Below are positions 50,201-59,669 of a stretch of DNA of 64,000 bases, piece by piece. Origin of the DNA: Colias croceus. Lineage: Eukaryota > Arthropoda > Insecta > Lepidoptera > Pieridae. The position numbers and the translations under genes are program-made. The notes under the pieces are model-generated. The model made no database searches and was not told the DNA's origin. It saw only the letters and a list, made by a program, of their open reading frames with translations. Each line of letters begins with the position of its first letter. Positions within the stretch are counted from its first letter, which is position 1. The stretch is from positions 11,098,001 to 11,162,000 of the forward strand of contig NC_059539.1 of assembly GCF_905220415.1 (NCBI RefSeq). The letters are read 5' to 3'.

Positions 50201-50276
50201 TTGTTAATAAATTGATGTTTAACAAATTGAATGACACACGGCAATCGCTGATCAATAGCTTAAAGATAAAGATAAT

Positions 50277-50562
50277 TAATTCCCGTTCCAGCCTTTTAGG
50301 ACGTCCACTGCAGGACATAGGCCTCCCCCAAAGATTTCCATAATGACCGATCACCAGCGGCCTGACTCCAGCGGCTCCCCGCCACTTTGATCAGGTCGTC
50401 TGTCCACCTCGTTGAGGGCCGTCCCACACTGCGACGTCCTGTACGTGGTCGCCATTCGAGAACCTTTTTGCCCCAACGGCCATCGGTTCTGCGGGCTATA
50501 TGCCCAGCCCAACGCCACTTCAACTTACTAATACGGTGGGCTATGTCGGTGACTTTAGTAAT
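50277..50562 (-). pseudogene. RTE-like LINE ORF C-terminal fragment
   Basis: On the - strand a continuous reading frame from about 50562 gives TKVTDIAHRISKLKWRWAGH, then ARRTDGRWG, WRPRTGRRSVGRPSTRW and LGEAYVLQWTS before a stop at 50296. This is the well-known C-terminal end of insect endonuclease-reverse-transcriptase ORFs of RTE-like LINEs. 3' of the stop, + strand GCCTTTTAGG leads out. The fragment is 5'-truncated; no RT catalytic motif is present. Confidence 0.85.
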
Positions 50563-51407
50563 AAGTAATAATCAGATAATTAATTAACATTACTAAATAT
50601 TAAAAGGTTGCTTTATACTTGATCTATTTATTTTCTGTACTCGAAAATCTCGCACAACTGATAGGAATTTCGAATATAAATTTTTATTCCAACGCTAAAA
50701 AAAATATCAGAACTTCACGTAATGTGTCAGAATTTATACAGTTAACTAATAACCTATATAACACGTGAATAAAAAGTAGTCGATGATAAATAACATTAAT
50801 GACATAATGTAAACGATAAAACGATTAAGCTAACGACATTCAAATGAACAAACACGCTCGATTATTAATAACTTATCAAATATAGTTTTAGTATTACAAG
50901 ATTCGGAAATTGAATTAAGTAACAAAAAATGGTACTCAATTTTCGCTCGCATTCTGTGTTTGTTACTTCATCACCGACGTTAAAAAAAACGTATAAGAAT
51001 TTTTTACAGTAACATCTGTTGGGAACGTCTGCGATATATAAATATAATACAGTCAAAACGATTGTGTTTATTTGTTACGTTTTATATTATAATCATTTTG
51101 TATTCAGTTTAATTCATATCGCATCGTGAAAGGTCACCCATTTACTCACTGACATAGCAGATAATAAAATGGCTGTTGGAATCGGGGCACCTCATTTTAT
51201 TCTTCAAAATAAAACTGTTACTTCTTCAATCAGCCGAGTTTTATCTTGAATATCATTGGATACTTTATTAATCACGAAGTAAAATCAAATGAAGTGAAAC
51301 AAATGCAATCTGCCACAAAATTGATACGTCTGGACTTCCCAATGATAATACTATGTTTACCTCATTACTGACCCGTCTATCGCTGTGGTGTTCGGAGAAT
51401 AATTGGC

Positions 51408-51458
51408 TGACGTCATTACAAACGATATAGCAGTTTCTTGTTTAAAAACCCGTTCAGT
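51408..51458 (+). promoter_or_regulatory. Core promoter with full CRE, upstream of the repeat/mucin gene
   Basis: A palindromic TGACGTCA (CRE/ATF site) lies at 51408-51415. A weak TATA-like GATATA is at 51424, and an arthropod initiator TCAGT at 51454-51458 puts +1 near 51456, about 32 bases after the TATA-like site and 61 before the ATG. TTTAAAAA at 51441 is an alternative TATA for a start about 30 bases further on. The spacing fits an insect promoter; use of the site is inferred. Confidence 0.45.
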
Positions 51459-51516
51459 GTGAGACCGGGCGCGAAAGTGGTCAATCGTGTGTTCTACATT
51501 ATAACCAACATTTAAA

Positions 51517-52065
51517 ATGGCCAACAGATATCTGTTGTGCCTCTTGTTCTTGTGTGTGACGCTAAGTGCGGTGAACGGGAAATGGGGTAGCCGTAGTAGT
51601 TCTCGCTCGAGCTCAGGTTCGAGGGGATGGGGATCGAGCAGTTCAAGCAGATCCTCGGGATCCTCGGGATGGGGATGGGGATCGAGTTCTGGAAAATCAT
51701 CCTCATCTGGTTCTGGTTCGAGTTCCGGTTGGAGCTGGGGCTCGAGAAGTCCGTCGAGTTCTAGTTCAAGCCACTCTTACCCGTCGTCATCATCTGGACT
51801 ATCGGGCTCTAGCAGTAAGCACAGCTATCCATCATCAGTATCAGGTTTATCTGGATGGGGATCAACCTCCCATAGCTATCCTTCCTCTTGGTCAGGATTA
51901 TCCGGACGAGGTACATTTTATTCTTCATCATCTCCATTTTCAGGTTTCAATAATAACAAAATATTTAAATCTACTGTCGTTTACTCATCATCAACTAAAA
52001 CTAAAGCATCAACTGCCTTAATGACGATTCTAATAACTTATTTGAATCTGGTTTTATTAATATAA
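51517..52065 (+). CDS. Short intron-retained isoform with GPI-like C-terminal tail (182 aa)
   Basis: This is the same start and signal peptide as the long form, read straight through the putative donor. The ORF stays open for 40 further codons. It ends with a Ser/Thr/Lys stretch (SSSTKTKAST) and a hydrophobic tail (ALMTILITYLNLVLLI), then TAA. Small residues followed by a C-terminal hydrophobic run with no basic end is the pattern of a GPI-attachment signal (general knowledge). AATAAA hexamers at 52187 and 52286 would end this transcript before exon 2. The alternative reading is that the tail is chance intronic translation; its signal-like composition and the poly(A) signals argue against that. 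Transcript evidence would settle it. Confidence 0.5.
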   Translation: MANRYLLCLLFLCVTLSAVNGKWGSRSSSRSSSGSRGWGSSSSSRSSGSSGWGWGSSSGKSSSSGSGSSSGWSWGSRSPSSSSSSHSYPSSSSGLSGSSSKHSYPSSVSGLSGWGSTSHSYPSSWSGLSGRGTFYSSSSPFSGFNNNKIFKSTVVYSSSTKTKASTALMTILITYLNLVLLI

Positions 52066-54365
52066 CAATATTAAATGTATATAATGATAAATATAACAAG
52101 AACTATTTGCTAACTGATAGACTATCCGGCATCAAAAGAAACGGGATGTAAAATTGTAAATATAAGATGCAAAAAGCAGTTCTGCAAATAAAAATCTACA
52201 TTGTACAGTGAAAAATTTCACTTAAGATAATATGTTTTTGATAAAAGCTCTCCAAGTTACATTTCTTTGCCTGTAATATATTCCTAATAAAATATCTCGT
52301 ATTATTTATTGAATGTTATATGTATTATGAACAAGTATTATGTAGCATAATGAAGTATATAATATTGCAAAGTATTAATTAATCCTTATTTAAAATATGT
52401 GTGAGCCTAGTGTTAGTTGCAGCGTAGGCTGAATAGCTCGTTTAGTTCCATTTTTTATTTTTCATGTTTTTTTTGTCAACTATTTGTTACAACCGTATTG
52501 TTTTTAGTGTATTTTTCTGTGTGTTTTGTTTTATGGAGTCAAATAAATGTTGTTTCTTTCTCCTTTTTTCTTTCCTTCCTTTTCTCTTTCTTTCCATCTC
52601 TCATTATTTTCTATAGTAATTACAAAACGCATTTAATATTCCTGAATTTTGCGTTTATCAACATAACATTTATTTTTTATTTTCTCTGTCAGATTCCCCA
52701 AAATACCCGTGGTCAAGTGGAAGTTCATCAAGCTCCGCCAGCAAATACCCAGCATCGTCAGGCTTATCTGGATCTAGCTCTGGCAGCAGTTATCCAGCGT
52801 CAACAGGTCTATCTGGGTCTAGTTCTGGAAGTAGATATCCAGCGTCAACAGGTCTATCTGGGTCTAGTTCTGGAAGTAGATATCCAGCTTCTACAGGTCT
52901 ATCGGGATCAAGCTCGGGAAGTAAATATCCAGCATCAACGGGATTATCTGGATCTAGTTCTGGAAGCAAATATCCGACAAACTCATGGCTATCGGGACCC
53001 TCTTCTGGTAGCAGATATCCAGCATCTACAGGCTTATCGGGATCCAGTACCGAAAGTAAATACCCGGCATCTACAGGTCTATCAGGATCTGGTTCCGGAA
53101 GCAGCTATCCAGCTTCGAATACATATCATAAACCTGACTATAACTATCATCCTAGCAACACTTACAATACTAATTCAGGCTACAGGCCAAACACGCACAC
53201 TTCATACGGCAATTCATATGGATCATATGGCAGTAACTACCATACACCCACTTATTTCTCATCACCTCAACACATTTATGTAACAGAGTACAGAAATTCA
53301 GGAAGTCGCTATAATGACTTACTAACAGGGCTTACATTATATAATTTAGGGCGTTCTCATAGTCATTACTATGACCATTACTATTATGACGACTACTACA
53401 GGCACAGATACAGTAGTAACTCCGGTTATCGTCCTTCAAATACACAACCAAAGGACGAAGCACATTGTTTATTGAGAGTGAAAGAACATAATAAAATTGA
53501 AGAACTAAAAATTCCATGTGAAATTGTATCCACATTTACAGAAGGAAGTAAAAAAGTATCTAAAGAATCAAGTCAAGTAGAGAGCGTGGTTTGTCACAAT
53601 TCTACTACTGTTATAACTGAGGGTGCAACACCTACTTCAACCAAAAGTCCGACTCAAAATATGACTGTTGTATCATCTACAACTGAATCTGTTGCAAAAT
53701 TATCTGTTATACCAATTGTTACTGCCTTATCTGACAATCAAACAAGTGTTAAGGAAAATATTACATCAACATTAACCCCACCAGTTAATAGCACTGCAAT
53801 TACTCCAACGGTTAACATAACTACACCATCCAGTAACTCGCAAAACATTTCATTAACAACAGAGACTTCTACTCCAGGAACAAATGTTTCATTATCTAGC
53901 AATAGCACTGTTTCATCAACACCTTCTACTAATGCGACTATATCTGTATCAAATACAAATTCAACTGAAACAACAACACCCACCGTTTTATCAAACACAA
54001 CAATCCAATCAGTGGCTAATGTAACTACACCAAAAACCAACACAACAGTAACGAACACAACCACACCAAGCATAACACAAACTAAAGAAACAAAAATAAC
54101 AAATTCAACATGCGTAGTAACATCACAGCTGAAAGACCCGCTTAGTGTGAAAGGCCCACCGCCCGATCCAAATGGTATGGAATGTGAAGTAGAAATAGTC
54201 ACAAACAACCACCGACTTAAATCTAAAGTGAATTGCGTTACATTAATGGAATATTCGAAAATGCCGGAACCTAAAAAAGACGCTGGTATTGTGCCAGATA
54301 GAGCGAAATTGAAATCTTGGTTAACCAAACCACCATGGTGGATGTCTATGTTTATTGCTGTTTAA
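51517..54365 (+). CDS. Secreted Ser/Gly/Tyr-repeat, mucin-like protein; join(51517..51943, 52693..54365)
   Basis: I do not recognise the family by name. Seen: ATG in a good context (AAAATGG), then a signal peptide (residues 1 to about 21, ending SAVNG). Residues 22-142 are Ser/Gly/Trp-rich with SYPSS..SGLSG repeats. CAG|GT at 51943 gives a phase-1 donor. The pyrimidine-rich acceptor ends CAG at 52692 and restores the frame with no stop for 557 codons, giving 699 residues. Exon 2 carries eight 15-residue YPASTGLSGSSSGS(R/K) repeats (161-280), a Tyr/Asn/His/Pro segment, a likely conserved core (348-363, RYNDLLTGLTLYNLGR) and a Tyr/Asp/His cluster (364-385). Then come cysteines 401, 418 and 443, a Ser/Thr mucin-like region with sixteen N-glycosylation sequons, and cysteines 616, 640 and 657. 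The role is inferred only: an extracellular, heavily glycosylated matrix, cuticle or silk-type protein. The donor could instead be at 51910 or 51844, both also phase 1. No close neighbour gene is visible. Confidence 0.75.
51944..52692 (+). other. Intron of the repeat/mucin gene, with alternative terminal coding and 3' UTR
   Basis: The first 122 bases carry the GPI-like tail of the short form. The rest is AT-rich, with poly(A) hexamers at 52187-52192 and 52286-52291. From about 52440 it is strongly T/C-rich up to the acceptor CAG at 52690-52692, a long polypyrimidine tract. Both boundaries are phase 1. Confidence 0.6.
52187..52291 (+). terminator. Poly(A) signals for the short isoform
   Basis: Two AATAAA hexamers, at 52187-52192 and 52286-52291, lie 122 and 221 bases after the TAA of the intron-retained ORF. 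They are inside the intron of the long form. Confidence 0.4.
52746..53105 (+). repeat. Eight 45-bp coding tandem repeats
   Basis: Successive TAC/TAT codons of the YPAS motif fall exactly 45 bp apart, from 52746 to 53106. This gives eight units without any indel. Units differ by synonymous changes and a few replacements (Trp and Pro in one, Thr-Glu in another), so the array is not very recent and the frame has been kept. Several units contain CAGGT. Confidence 0.9.
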
Positions 54366-54609
54366 ATTTAACTTTAGAATTTAATTTTAAGTATTAATAA
54401 GATACTGCCCCCTTTTATGCATTATCGATATCTAAAGACATTTGTATTGTGTTCCTTCCTTTCTTATGTAAAGTAATGTAAAGTATATGAAAGAGACAGA
54501 AATTTTATGAAATGATAATATTAATTCATATAAAATTATTTTTAGTAGGGGCCAAAGTTTATCCGCCGTACTATATCATGTCAATATAAGGGCCTTCAGT
54601 TCTCAATGA

Positions 54610-54818
54610 AATAAATAGTTAATTTAATTTATCTTTCATTAAATAAATTCATATTATCATCTAAATACAACGATGATTATTGTTTTATTTAGATAATTCG
54701 ATAATTATAATTCTTGTCTTTTGTAAATATTTTTCCTGTATATTTTAAGAAATTAGATTATTTAAGTATCTGCAATGAAATGACTGCCGTAAAATGTATA
54801 ACCTATTTTTCAAATAAA
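54610..54818 (+). terminator. Poly(A) signals for the long isoform
   Basis: AATAAA occurs at 54610-54615, 54642-54647 and 54813-54818, which is 245-450 bases after the TAA at 54363-54365. The region is AT-rich, so the hexamers alone are weak evidence; the position is right for a 3' UTR end. Confidence 0.45.
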
Positions 54819-54966
54819 CGATACACATTAAGGATATTTTTTAATTTACTTTCCCTGGCAAATGTTTTATTAAAATAATCAATAACTATACAGTCATCTT
54901 AATAATAGAAAATAATATTCCCGTAATTTTTTTGTACTTAGCTAATCATAGATATTTATAATATTA

Positions 54967-55138
54967 CTAGCGGTCCGCCCCGGCTTCGCCCGTGGTACAT
55001 ATTTACGTTTTCTCTTCATAAGAAACATCCTCGTACTTCAAGGAATATAATCAAAAAAGAATTATCAAAATCGGTCCACCCGTTCACGCGTGATGCCGTG
55101 ACAAAGGAAAACGGGTTTCATTTTTATATATATTATAG
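54967..55138 (-). mobile_element. Helitron family D, first of a tandem pair
   Basis: CTAGCGGTCCGCCCCGGCTT, CCTCGTACTTCAAGGAATAT, then diverged CCCGTTCACGCGTGATGCCG. It ends one base before the next copy starts. Confidence 0.85.
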
Positions 55139-55139
55139 A

Positions 55140-55310
55140 CTAGCGGTCCGCCCCGGCTTCGCCCGTGGTACATATTAACGTTTTCTCTACATAAGAACCA
55201 TCCTCGTACTTCAAGGAATATAATAAAAAAAGAATTATCGAAATCGGTTCAGCCGTTCTCGAGTTATGGAATTACAACGAAAAGTGGCATTATGATTTTT
55301 ATATATTAGA
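55140..55310 (-). mobile_element. Helitron family D, second of a tandem pair
   Basis: CTAGCGGTCCGCCCCGGCTT ... GTTCAGCCGTTCTCGAGTTA ... ACAACGAAAAGTGGCATTAT. Closer to the copy at 20523 than to its tandem neighbour. Confidence 0.85.
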
Positions 55311-55663
55311 TGTATATTTTTTTAATGAACAGAAAGCATTTAATATAAAAAAGAGCAATTCGAAATTCTATACTGGTTTGTACAATATTATTCATATTAT
55401 GATTCCAACATAAACATTACAGACTCAAAACAATTCGTAGTAGCTGCTAAGGTTATCGTCTCTGATAACTTGTGTAATCAGCTTTATCGTTGTGTTATTT
55501 TAAATAAACGTGTAGTATAATGGTTCTAACTAATTGACATATAAATCTATATTTGTTGCAATATTGATAGTTTGTCTTTCTGTAATTTTCATCTGGATTG
55601 GAAATTATAATATAAAATCTACCCTATTGTAACAGAGAATACCTAGGTGGTTATCACGACGTC

Positions 55664-56149
55664 TTAAAGCAGTATTAATCCCAGTTTGGAAAAATGACAA
55701 CAATATACAGGGTTACTTGTAAAACACCAACAATCTCGCAGGACAAGATAGCTAACATCATAAGTAACAACATATTTTGTTCTACAACTTTTGGCATAAC
55801 GCAATAAATTATTTTTTATAATTTTATTGTACTCTCCTAACATTTGTAAGTCTATGTTCTATACATTATCGGATGGACGACGCGACGCCCCCTCCCCCCT
55901 CTCGTTCGCTTCTTGTTTACGTAATTTTTGGGAGGCGTAGAGTTTATAATATTCAAACGGAAAATTAAATGAATATTTATTTTTGTATGAAAATAAAATC
56001 TAACAAATTATCAAAAGTCGTAGAACAAATGTTGTTGCTTATGATGTTAGCTATCTTGTCCTGCGAGGTTGCTGGTGTTTTACAAGTAACCCTGTATAAG
56101 TTGTCTAGCACCATCTCTTTTTCACGCTGGTAATAATACTGCTATAAAA
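55664..56149. mobile_element. Short MITE (AAAGCAGTATTA type) interrupted by another element
   Basis: Left TTAAAGCAGTATTAATCCCA and right GGTAATAATACTGCTATAAA are inverted ends. The two halves are separated by the CAGGGTTAC element at 55708-56094. The uninterrupted relative is at 57710-57833. Confidence 0.75.
55708..56094. mobile_element. CAGGGTTAC element with about 90-bp TIRs
   Basis: CAGGGTTACTTGTAAAACAC ... GGACAAGATAGCTAACATCA at the left is mirrored at the right. TATA flanks both sides (55704-55707, 56095-56098). The inside contains a short C-rich run (CCCCCTCCCCCCTC) and no ORF. Confidence 0.85.
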
Positions 56150-56215
56150 CCCACCTGATATAAGCGAAAAATCGGGTCAGTGATTGAATTTAAATGAATA
56201 GAATGAAAGCTAATT

Positions 56216-56295
56216 TATACTAATATTATAAAGCTGAAGAGTTTGTTTGTTGTTTGTTGCGGAGCAATTCGGGTGAAACCGCGGGGAACAGCTAG
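56216..56295 (+). mobile_element. Helitron family A (Lep1), 80-bp deletion form
   Basis: TATACTAATATTATAAAGCT head joins after TTTGTTTGTTGTTTGTTG directly to the 3' hairpin GGGTGAAACCGCGGGGAAC and CTAG at 56292-56295. Only head and tail are kept. Confidence 0.8.
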
Positions 56296-57213
56296 TATAA
56301 AATAATGTTTCCCTGACAAAACTGTCAATTTATGTAATGGCACTAAACCGTCATGCTGAACTGTATTTACCAGTGAAATAGTTTTAAATTCGTGGCCGTA
56401 ACTTACGAACCTCCCTATTACACTGCAGCGGTATAAATTTCCCACTGCCTATTTTGCAGTTATTATAGCCTGGTATATATGCAATTTGTTATATCGCAAA
56501 AAGGCTTGCATGTCCAGAGGAAGTTTTCAGAAGGTAACTGTTTCGAATAGTTTCAGCCTGTGGTCATTACATCTGGGGTTATTGTTTATGCTAATTTGGT
56601 CGTATTTAGCAGTTTGTTTGTGTGAAAAGTATAGGACTTTCCTTTATTGGGGTAAATGAAAGCATGTTAATGTGGGACTTAATCTGATATCAGTAATTGA
56701 AATAGGTTTTCAACTTTTACTTTTGTATCATTAAAATGCTTACAAATATTTTAAATAATTTAAAGAATAAAAAAATAAGACTACCCAGTACCCAAGCAAG
56801 ATTTTTTTTTTGTATTGTTTATATTTCGTCTATCATAAACATAATAATATTATAGTAAACAATTTGCTCTTATTTGTTATTAATTTCCATGTCAGCCTAT
56901 GGTTGCGGATTATTTTATCTTAATTATACTTATTTTTGTGGCTGCGTCTTTACCTGAAACAAACATTAAATATATTAAGAAATTGTTATTTTTATTCAAG
57001 AACTAAATAGCTATATTGACCATTTTCTGATACTCTTTGTATAAATAATATGTGTAATAATTATTATACTAGGAGTCAATTAATTGCTATAGCAACAGTT
57101 TTTCCTGTTGATGTACACGGATATTTTAATGAGGTTAATATTTGCCTTACCGTTACTAATTGTGGTAAAAAGATAAATGTTTTCAAAAGCTATTGGAAAA
57201 AATAGATGAATAT

Positions 57214-57358
57214 TTACACTAATAATATAAAGCTGAAGACTTTGTTTGTTTGAATGCGCTAACTCAATTCTCAGTTTTTTGTGTTTAATTGTCCACTATT
57301 AAGGAAGGCTTTAATAATATTATCATGTACAACGTGTGTGAAATCGGGGCATAGCTAG
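57214..57358 (+). mobile_element. Helitron family A (Lep1), decayed
   Basis: TTACACTAATAATATAAAGC, GACTTTGTTTGTTTGAATGC, GGAAGGCTTTAATAATATTA, GTGTGTGAAATCGGGGCAT, CTAG at 57355-57358. Confidence 0.75.
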
Positions 57359-57372
57359 TTAGTATAAAATCA

Positions 57373-57687
57373 TCTATGACCAATTTAACATTGTTTTACC
57401 CAAATTGTCTATCGTCTGACCAATTTATCATTGTTTTTCCCAAATGATCTATTGCCTGACCAATTTAACATTGTTTTACCCAAATTATCTATCGCCTGAC
57501 CAATTTAACAATGTTTTACCCAAATTGTCTATCGCCTGACCAATTTAACATTGTTTTACCCAAATTGTCTATCGCCTGACCAATTTAACATTGTTTTAGC
57601 CAAATTATCTATTGCCGGACCAATTTAACATTGTTTTCCCAAATTATCTATCGCCTGACAAATTTAACATTGTTTTACTAAAAATTA
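57373..57687. repeat. Minisatellite, eight units of about 40 bp
   Basis: Unit consensus TCTATCGCCTGACCAATTTA followed by ACATTGTTTTACCCAAATT(A/G). Outer units are more diverged than the inner ones, as expected for unequal exchange. It starts 15 bases after a Lep1 CTAG end. Confidence 0.95.
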
Positions 57688-57709
57688 TAATATGTAAATT
57701 CGACAAAAC

Positions 57710-57833
57710 TATGATGTCTTAAAGCAGTATTAATTTCAGTGTGAACAAAATATGACAGAGTTATACAATATACAGATCATCTAGCGCCATCCCTTTCCCA
57801 CACTGGAAATAATGCTGCTTTCAAACATCATGG
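57710..57833. mobile_element. Short MITE (AAAGCAGTATTA type), uninterrupted
   Basis: TATGATGTCTTAAAGCAGTA at the left is mirrored by AATGCTGCTTTCAAACATCA at the right; TTTCAGTGTG/CACACTGGAAA continue the arms. Its middle (ACAATATACAGATCATCTAG) is the empty site for the insertion at 55708. Confidence 0.75.
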
Positions 57834-58386
57834 TCTCCCTAACCTTCTTAACGAACATTCACACTTTAACGCCTACTATTGACAGTTTGAATGTATGTAT
57901 ATGCATACATCCTAGACTTGTGTATGCATTGGACTGTCTTGAGGAAACAATAATAGAATGGAGAGATCAATATGTATGGTGCATACGAGCGGAATGTATG
58001 GAGATTACGTTGAAATGTTAGTGGCAGGTATTTTGTTCTTATTTTAATAGTGACTACAACTTTTACGGTATAAAATCGAGGAAATAGTTTTCGAATTAAA
58101 TCAACAAATTAAGAGAAGAAATATCTCGCTTCTTTTAATCAAAAGTGTAGATTATTATTGAAGTTATATAATATTTAACGGTAACAACGGTTTGTTATTA
58201 TCTGCTTAACAGAATTTTATTATTTTTATAGCACAGTGATGAAATGAAGCAATTTACTATAGGAAATTAACCTCATTAAAGCTAAAGTAATTCTCATAGG
58301 TCTAGTCTAGCGTGAACATTTAGAATTTAGATGAATTTTAATTGTAGAGACCCGAAAAATGATTTCGTCGCATCTGAAAAAGCTTA

Positions 58387-58641
58387 TCCAAATTCATTTG
58401 TATGTTTGTTTGTTTGTTATCTACTCCTTCACGCAAAAACTGAACTGAATTTGTTTTCATGAAATTTCGCACACACATAGAGGTTAACTTGAATAACCAC
58501 TTAGGATATTTTTTATCCCCTCATAGGAGGCCCGTGTCCCAGCAGGGGGAACGTATATGGGCTGATGATCATGAAAATCCCACAGAAACGGTAACTATGC
58601 GGATTTTCCTTTAACGGGTGAAGCTGCGGGCGTAAAGCTAG
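58387..58641 (+). mobile_element. Helitron family C carrying an RTE tail fragment
   Basis: CTCCTTCACGCAAAAACTGA, AACTTGAATAACCACTTAGG, TTTTTTATCCC, then foreign sequence, then AAAATCCCACAGAAACGGTA and CTAG at 58638-58641. The head is decayed. Confidence 0.75.
58520..58573 (+). mobile_element. RTE-type LINE 3'-end fragment inside the Helitron
   Basis: TAGGAGGCCCGTGTCCCAGC, AGGGGGAACGTATATGGGCT, then GATGATCATG. This is the standard 3' end of insect RTE LINEs with a GATGAT tail. Confidence 0.7.
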
Positions 58642-59120
58642 TGTTATATATATACAATAACAGAAAAATCAATTGAAACAGTCGAATCTAAAAATATAAT
58701 ATAATAAAACGTTGTATGCGTCATTCAATATAAAATGAACTGCCAAAACATTACCAAGCAATTTGACCGTCTTAATAACACTTTATTGTCGATTAATTAG
58801 CGTCTCACGATATCGATCTGGCTAATGGCTATTAAATCACTTATTATAGACCTTTGGGGCATTTTTTGTATTATATTGTTATTAATTAATGTGAAATACA
58901 GGTTAGTTGTATGTAGAGACCTTAATAAGTAGTAAATGGGTATAAAAGCTAGTCTTTAATTTTATTTCGTGTTTAAACATATATATATTTTTTTAACTTT
59001 TACTATGAAATATTATTATTTACGAAAGTTATAACTTTGCTAGTGATTTCATTCAATATAACCAGTAAATGTGGATTGTTTGTAGGTAATACTTAATTTA
59101 CGTATTAATTTGCCAATGCA

Positions 59121-59382
59121 TTTTTAACCGACTTCAAAAAAAAGGAGGAGGTTATCAATTCGGCCGGTATATATTTTTTTTTTTTTTATGTATGTACACC
59201 GATTACTCCGAGGTTTCTGAACCGATTTACGTGATTCTTTTTTTGTTCGATGCGGGATGGTGTCAAATTGGTCCCATAAAAATTTTATTCGGATTGGCCC
59301 AGTAGTTTTTATTTTATGAGCATTTTTGTCTGTAGGTATTTGTAAATTTTGCAAGTGCAAGTTTGAAGTCGGTTGTTTTTAA
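59121..59382. mobile_element. MITE-like repeat with ACCGACTTC terminal inverted repeats
   Basis: TTTTTAACCGACTTCAAA at the left and TTTGAAGTCGGTTGTTTTTA at the right are imperfect TIRs. Interior GGAGGAGGTTATCAATTCGG and CGATTACTCCGAGGTTTCTG are familiar from many arthropod genomes. Class not certain. Confidence 0.65.
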
Positions 59383-59440
59383 CGCAGTTATCACTTGTTC
59401 CTTGTAGATGTTTTGCTTATATACTGCTCTTTATAATTGA

Positions 59441-59669
59441 CTAACATTCCGCCCGCGACTTCGCCTGCGTTCTGAAAGAAAAACTCGCATAGTTCCCGTT
59501 CTCGTGGGATTGCGTCATTTTCCCGGGATAAAATGTAGCCTTTCTCGGGTATCAAAATATCTCCAATATATAATACCAAATTTCATGAAAATTGGTTCAG
59601 TAGTTTAGGCGCGATTGAGTAACAGACAGACAGATAGAGTTATTTCCGCATTTATAATATTAGTATGGA
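59441..59669 (-). mobile_element. Helitron family B
   Basis: CTAACATTCCGCCCGCGACT, CATAGTTCCCGTTCTCGTGG, GGTTCAGTAGTTTAGGCGCG, head TTTATAATATTAGTATGGA (+ strand). The end is CTAA. Confidence 0.85.

Noticed and set aside
50387..50587. + strand ORF opposite the LINE fragment
   Set aside because: Antisense of the recognised RTE-like C-terminal reading frame.
52417..53283. 288-codon ORF on the + strand across the repeat array
   Set aside because: Out-of-frame shadow of exon 2. Its periodic QRQQVYLGLV pattern is the 45-bp repeat read in the wrong frame, and its start lies in the polypyrimidine tract.
53738..54328. 196-codon ORF on the - strand
   Set aside because: Antisense shadow of the Thr/Ser-rich coding region; Val-rich composition follows from ACA/ACT codons.
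57373..57687. Regular repeats resembling a CRISPR array
   Set aside because: Units are contiguous with no variable spacers, in an insect genome: a minisatellite.
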